From NCBI RefSeq assembly GCF_008124765.1, contig NZ_VNHS01000001.1:1225059-1289058 (forward strand): a DNA stretch of 64,000 nt, read 5' to 3'. How positions within the stretch are numbered: the stretch's first letter is position 1; each line of letters opens with the position of its first letter. The notes under the pieces are model-generated. The model was not told where the DNA came from and made no database searches. It was given only the letters and a program-made list of their open reading frames with translations. The position numbers and the translations under genes were made by a program. This stretch comes from Paenibacillus methanolicus (GTDB lineage: Bacteria; Bacillota; Bacilli; Paenibacillales; Paenibacillaceae). Of this stretch, positions 60,364 through 64,000 are shown in pieces.

Positions 60364-60891
60364 ATGCCGAAAGACAAAGAGCCCCAAAGCCGCCTGCCGC
60401 AGCTAATCGCCAATCCGGTCGCCGAATACACGGCCTCTAATCTCGGGCTGCTGTTCGAAGCCACCAGCGGTCCCATCACGATGCCGGGCAACAGTTATAT
60501 CGGCATCATGCTGCGCAATCCCTCCGCTTCGGAGAAGCGCGTGTATCTCTCCCGCATTCTGTACGGTGCCGTCGCCAACACGTCGTTCTCGCTCATCCAG
60601 AATGGCAAATTCGCGGGCGGGGACCCGCTTACGCCGTACAATGCCAATTTCGGAGCCGATGCGGATTCGGGGGCGAAGCTGAAGCTGATCATGCAAGGAA
60701 GCGATCCGTTCGAAGGCGATGAACCATTCTCGACCGTCATCCCCTCCGGCGGCTCGCTGGTGGAGGAGTTGAACGGACGCCTCATTTTGCCTCCGAAAAG
60801 CAGCTTAGGCGTTCGAATCGCGAACAACACCGCGCAGCCTAGCCTCGTCTCCTTATCGATCAGCTGGTGGGAACTCGGATCTGCGCAATAA
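60364..60891 (+). CDS. Uncharacterised protein, 175 residues, probable surface/spore cluster member
   Basis: The frame is open much further upstream, but the ATG at 60364 is chosen because it lies past the terminator at 60118-60153 and has AAGGGACG about 10 nt before it. The product is beta-rich with small polar residues (LGLLFEATSGPITMPGNSYIGIMLRNPSASEKRVYLSRILYG, SLGVRIANNTAQPSLVSLSISWWELG), like a single-domain jelly-roll or capsid-like sandwich. No signal peptide. It is followed 29 nt later by another small gene without a terminator between, so the two form an operon. Confidence 0.6.
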   Translation: MPKDKEPQSRLPQLIANPVAEYTASNLGLLFEATSGPITMPGNSYIGIMLRNPSASEKRVYLSRILYGAVANTSFSLIQNGKFAGGDPLTPYNANFGADADSGAKLKLIMQGSDPFEGDEPFSTVIPSGGSLVEELNGRLILPPKSSLGVRIANNTAQPSLVSLSISWWELGSAQ

Positions 60892-60920
60892 CAACTATAC
60901 GAAAGAAAGGCGGTATGGCC

Positions 60921-61172
60921 ATGGCATCCAGCACGAAAGTATTCGTTCCGCAAGGCGTCGTCACGCTCGTATACACGGGAACCGGGGAGAAAGTACTGCT
61001 GCAGACCGGTCAAATATATATCGGGGGCTCCAATGTCAGCGCTTCGAACGGGCTGTTCTTAACCGGGTATTACTGCGATTTCTACGACCTTGGCGTCGTG
61101 GCGCTAAATGAAGAAATTTATGCACTATCGACTTCGTTCGATAATGAAGTCACGATATTTACGTATAGTTAA
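60921..61172 (+). CDS. Small uncharacterised beta-rich protein, 83 residues
   Basis: Compact protein MASSTKVFVPQGVVTLVYTG, then LLQTGQIYIGGSN and LTGYYCDFYDLGVVAL. The ATG at 60921 sits 7 nt behind AAGGCGG; another in-frame ATG at 60915 is possible. Co-transcribed with the preceding gene and followed by a strong terminator. Function unknown; context suggests the same surface or spore layer as its neighbours. Confidence 0.55.
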   Translation: MASSTKVFVPQGVVTLVYTGTGEKVLLQTGQIYIGGSNVSASNGLFLTGYYCDFYDLGVVALNEEIYALSTSFDNEVTIFTYS

Positions 61173-61203
61173 CCGGCAATAGGCTTCGATCGCCTCAAGC
61201 CCG

Positions 61204-61238
61204 GGGTCCGTTCCTTGCGAACGGGCCCTTTTCTTTTT
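61204..61238 (+). terminator. Terminator of the two-gene small-protein operon
   Basis: A 10-bp stem with one G-U pair (61204-61213 with 61219-61228), 5-nt loop, followed by TTTTCTTTTT. Confidence 0.85.
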
Positions 61239-61273
61239 GGGCGAAGAAAGAACCATGAACGGCGCAGCGGCGG

Positions 61274-61282
61274 CATAGCATA
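61274..61282 (+). promoter_or_regulatory. Sigma-K -10-like element before the long repeat protein
   Basis: CATAGCATA fits CATANNNTA and lies 43 nt upstream of the repeat-protein start. AC dinucleotides occur upstream but not at ideal spacing. Confidence 0.35.
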
Positions 61283-61325
61283 GAGATAGCGAATGTTGAG
61301 GCCAGCGGTTCAGGAGGAATACGAG

Positions 61326-64000
61326 ATGCCGAATTTTGCAGTCTTCAATACGGACCCGAACGATCAGCGCGTCCTGATCTTCGGCATGGATCGGCAGTCT
61401 ACGCCGAGACCCGTATCGACCGACGAGTCGGGCAATATAACGACGGTTGTGCTAGGCGGGACGCTGTCTCTCATTGAAGGCGTGATCGTCAACGCAGGCA
61501 CGATCACGACGATCGAGAACGTCATGGGCGTCACGATCACCGCGGGACGGGTCGACGCCCATATCGTCTCGGGTCACCTCGGCGCCGAAATTACGGGCGG
61601 CACGATCGACGTCATCCGCAACGTCTTCGCCGCCACTATCGTGGCCGGCGTGCTCTCTAATTTGCTGAACGGCACGCTCTCTAACCTCTTGGCGGCCACC
61701 ATCGTGGGCGGAACGCTGCACGCGGTGGAGGAAGTGCTCGGCGCGACCGTTGTCGGCGGGACGCTCGACGCAATCGGGGAAGTGCGCGCGGCCACCATCG
61801 TAGGCGGGACGGTTAATGCGAATATTGTAAGCGGCACGGTCAACGCCAACATCGTAAGCGGAACCGTTGCGACCGAGATCGTCGCGCTGACCGTGACGGG
61901 CGGCAGCTTGACCGTCGTCGAGGAAGTGCTCGGCGCGACCGTTGTCGGCGGGACGCTTGGCGCGGTCGGCGAGTTGCTTGCGGCTACGATCGTCGGCGGG
62001 ACGTTGAACGCGGTTGCTGAAGTATTGGCGGCGACCATCGTGGGCGGGACGATCAATGCGAATATTGTAGGCGGCACGGTCTCGACCGAGATCGTCGCGC
62101 TTACCGTAACAGGCGGCAGTTTGAACGTCGTCGAAGAAGTGCTCGGCGCGACCATTGTCGGCGGGACGCTTGGCGCGGTCGGCGAGGTGCTCGCGGCGAC
62201 GATTGTCGGCGGGACATTGAGCGCGGTTGCTGAAGTATTGGCGGCGACCATCGTGGGCGGGACGATCAATGCGAATATTGTAGGCGGCACGGTCTCGACC
62301 GAGATCGTCGCGCTTACCGTGACAGGCGGTAGTTTGAACGTCGTCGAAGAAGTGCTCGGCGCGACCATTGTCGGCGGGACGCTGGATGCCGTCACCGTGA
62401 TCGGCGGGACAATCGATACGGTGTCGGAAGTTCTCGCGGCGACAATCGTCGGCGGGACGTTGAATGTCAACGTGGTCGGGGGAACCCTGGCCGCCCTTGT
62501 TGCTGACGTGACGGTTAGCGGCGGGACGTTGAACGCGCTGGAAGAGCTGATCTCCGCGACAATTGCGGGCGGCACCCTTAACGCTGTTGCGGAAGTCCAA
62601 GCCGCCACCATCGTAGGCGGAACGATCAATGCCGCGACCGTGATTGGAGGTACCATTAATACCGTTGCGGAAGTTCTTTCGGCGACCATTGCCGGTGGCA
62701 CGCTTAATGCCGTCACCGTCGTCGGCGGGACCATCAACGCCGTCGCGGAAATTCTCTCGGCCACGATCGTCGGCGGAACTTTAAATGTAAACGTGGTCAG
62801 CGGAACCATCTCCGCCATCGTGGAAGACGTAACTATAATCGCCGGCACGCTAAATGCGCTGGAAGAGTTGCTTTCAGCCACTATCGTTGGCGGAACGCTC
62901 AACGCCGTTACGGTTATTGGCGGTACCATCAATGCGGTTTCGGAAATTCTTGCGGCTACCATTGTTGGCGGCACATTGAACGTGAATGTAATTAGCGGAA
63001 CTGTTGCCGCCATCGTGGATGCCGTAACCGTCACTGCAGGCACTATTAATGTCGTAGAAGAACTGCTCTCTGCGACGATCACCGGCGGTACGATTAATGC
63101 CGTAACTGTTATTGGCGGCACCATCAGTACGGTTTCGGAAGTCCTCTCCTCCACTATCGTTGGTGGAACGCTTAACGCCGTCACGATCATCGGTGGCACG
63201 ATTAATGCCGTCTCGGAGATTTTAGCGGCTACTATTGTTGGCGGCACCTTGAACGTGAATGTAACTAGCGGAACAGTAACTGCCATCGTTGATTCCGTAA
63301 CCGTCATTGCAGGCACTATTAATATTGTAGAAGAACTGCTCTCTGCGACGATCACGGGTGGTACGCTTAATGCTGTGACCGTTATTGGCGGCACCATCAA
63401 CACGGTTTCGGAAGTCCTCTCCTCCACCATCGTCGGCGGAACGCTTAACGCCGTCACGATCATTGGCGGCACGATTAATTCCGTCTCGGAAATTTTAGCG
63501 GCTACCATCGTTGGCGGCACCTTGAACGTGAATGTGGTCAGTGGGACCCTGGCTGCCTTCGTCGATGACGTGATCATTAGCGCTGGTACTTTGAATGTTC
63601 TGGAAGAGTTACTTGCTGCGACGATTGTTGGCGGTACGCTCAACGCCGTGACGGTTATTGGTGGCACCATCAACACGATCGCTGAAGTCCTTTCCTCCAC
63701 CATCGTTGGCGGAACGCTTAACGCCGTCACGATCATCGGCGGCACGATTAATTCGGTCTCGGAAATTTTAGCGGCTACCATCGTTGGTGGCACCCTGAAC
63801 GTCAATGTGGTCAGCGGGACCTTGGCCGCCATCGTTGATTCCGTAACCGTCACTGCAGGCACTATTAATATTGTTGAAGAACTGCTCTCTGCGACGATCA
63901 CTGGCGGTACGCTCAATGCCGTGACCGTTATTGGCGGCACCATCAATACGGTTACGGAAGTACTCTCCTCCACTATCGTTGGCGGTACGCTCAACGCCGT
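61326..64000 (+). CDS. Very long beta-repeat surface protein, 5' part, runs off the window
   Basis: The ATG at 61326 has GGAGG 8 nt upstream, and the frame is open for 891 codons to the window end. About 45 unique residues (MPNFAVFNTDPNDQRVLIFG, then RQSTPRPVSTDESGNITTVV) are followed by repeats of 10-16 residues built on (A/V)TIVGGTLNAV. These are arranged in longer periods: 71 residues (213 bp; 61914, 62127, 62340), then 107 and 65, then exactly 91 residues (273 bp; 62979, 63252, 63525, 63798). Regular hydrophobic/GGT spacing suggests a beta-solenoid or fibre. Aromatics and cysteines are almost absent from the repeats. The N-terminus recalls DUF6385-associated repeat proteins of Paenibacillaceae. 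Probably a spore or cell-surface filament; the C-terminus is outside the window. Confidence 0.75.
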   Translation, partial: MPNFAVFNTDPNDQRVLIFGMDRQSTPRPVSTDESGNITTVVLGGTLSLIEGVIVNAGTITTIENVMGVTITAGRVDAHIVSGHLGAEITGGTIDVIRNVFAATIVAGVLSNLLNGTLSNLLAATIVGGTLHAVEEVLGATVVGGTLDAIGEVRAATIVGGTVNANIVSGTVNANIVSGTVATEIVALTVTGGSLTVVEEVLGATVVGGTLGAVGELLAATIVGGTLNAVAEVLAATIVGGTINANIVGGTVSTEIVALTVTGGSLNVVEEVLGATIVGGTLGAVGEVLAATIVGGTLSAVAEVLAATIVGGTINANIVGGTVSTEIVALTVTGGSLNVVEEVLGATIVGGTLDAVTVIGGTIDTVSEVLAATIVGGTLNVNVVGGTLAALVADVTVSGGTLNALEELISATIAGGTLNAVAEVQAATIVGGTINAATVIGGTINTVAEVLSATIAGGTLNAVTVVGGTINAVAEILSATIVGGTLNVNVVSGTISAIVEDVTIIAGTLNALEELLSATIVGGTLNAVTVIGGTINAVSEILAATIVGGTLNVNVISGTVAAIVDAVTVTAGTINVVEELLSATITGGTINAVTVIGGTISTVSEVLSSTIVGGTLNAVTIIGGTINAVSEILAATIVGGTLNVNVTSGTVTAIVDSVTVIAGTINIVEELLSATITGGTLNAVTVIGGTINTVSEVLSSTIVGGTLNAVTIIGGTINSVSEILAATIVGGTLNVNVVSGTLAAFVDDVIISAGTLNVLEELLAATIVGGTLNAVTVIGGTINTIAEVLSSTIVGGTLNAVTIIGGTINSVSEILAATIVGGTLNVNVVSGTLAAIVDSVTVTAGTINIVEELLSATITGGTLNAVTVIGGTINTVTEVLSSTIVGGTLNA

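Noticed and set aside
61574..63994. An 806-codon open frame on the minus strand rich in Val, Pro, Ser and Thr
   Set aside because: It is the antisense of the long repeat gene; the repeat keeps both strands free of stops. No ribosome site, and the plus frame has a proper start and unique N-terminus.
1..64000. tRNA, rRNA, riboswitch or prophage genes
   Set aside because: None was recognised by eye on either strand; a covariance-model search would be needed to exclude short RNAs.

Overview
The window is 64 kb of GC-rich Gram-positive DNA, most likely from a Paenibacillaceae bacterium such as Paenibacillus or Cohnella. The pointers are strong AGGAGG-type ribosome binding sites, frequent TTG/GTG starts, LAAC lipoproteins, LplABC-type sugar transporters without their own ATPase, YesM/YesN-like two-component genes, CcpA (cre) operators and a terminal cluster that looks sporulation-related. 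This assignment is inferred from gene content; no rRNA or tRNA gene was seen. Forty-two protein genes (two cut by the window edges) and one clear pseudogene are described.

Layout. 1-14.3 kb is a patchwork of ordinary genes (end of a GGDEF protein, ATP-dependent DNA ligase, VOC protein, DoxX, radical SAM/SPASM protein, HTH protein, a divergent CorA-like membrane protein, a decayed histidine phosphatase, small unknowns). It is interrupted by a 4.5-kb gene for a secreted GH51 arabinofuranosidase carrying both a cohesin-like and a dockerin domain. 14.4-20.1 kb is an oppDFBC-type peptide/oligomer ABC transporter operon with its binding protein last. 20.3-26.2 kb holds an anchored unknown protein and two parallel beta-helix proteins. 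26.5-33.2 kb is a CUT1 sugar transporter convergent with a membrane-bound AraC-type sensor-regulator. 33.5-44.7 kb is a same-strand run of GH35 beta-galactosidase, a second CUT1 transporter, GH30 and a large uncharacterised protein. 45.2-50.4 kb is an operon of an anchored solute-binding protein, a sensor histidine kinase and a response regulator. 51.4-55.2 kb has a GH78 alpha-L-rhamnosidase divergent from an AraC regulator. 55.2-59.5 kb has a GGDEF-EAL protein, an unknown and an RMD1/DUF155 protein. 59.7-64 kb has small beta-sandwich proteins and the start of a very long repeat protein.

How it works together. The carbohydrate genes look like a locus for plant arabinogalactan and rhamnose-containing pectic side chains. 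Secreted GH51, GH30 and a beta-helix/PA14 protein would open the polymer. Two CUT1 importers would bring in oligosaccharides, presumably powered by an unlinked MsmX-type ATPase. Cytoplasmic GH35, GH78 and the 804-residue unknown would finish the breakdown. Exact or near cre matches precede GH51, GH35, the sensor operon, one AraC regulator and the rhamnose pair, so catabolite repression is likely.

Most notable: the YesN-like response regulator ends in a complete ricin-type beta-trefoil lectin, although it should be cytoplasmic. It is co-transcribed with a histidine kinase and a solute-binding protein but with no permease, behind two 47-bp repeats each holding an exact cre. This looks like a sugar-sensing system with possible ligand input at two levels. 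Also notable are a repeat family bounded by perfect 16-bp inverted repeats, a 51-bp triple tandem repeat, and a >=891-residue protein built from 71- and 91-residue super-repeats, with sigma-K-like -10 elements before it and its neighbours.
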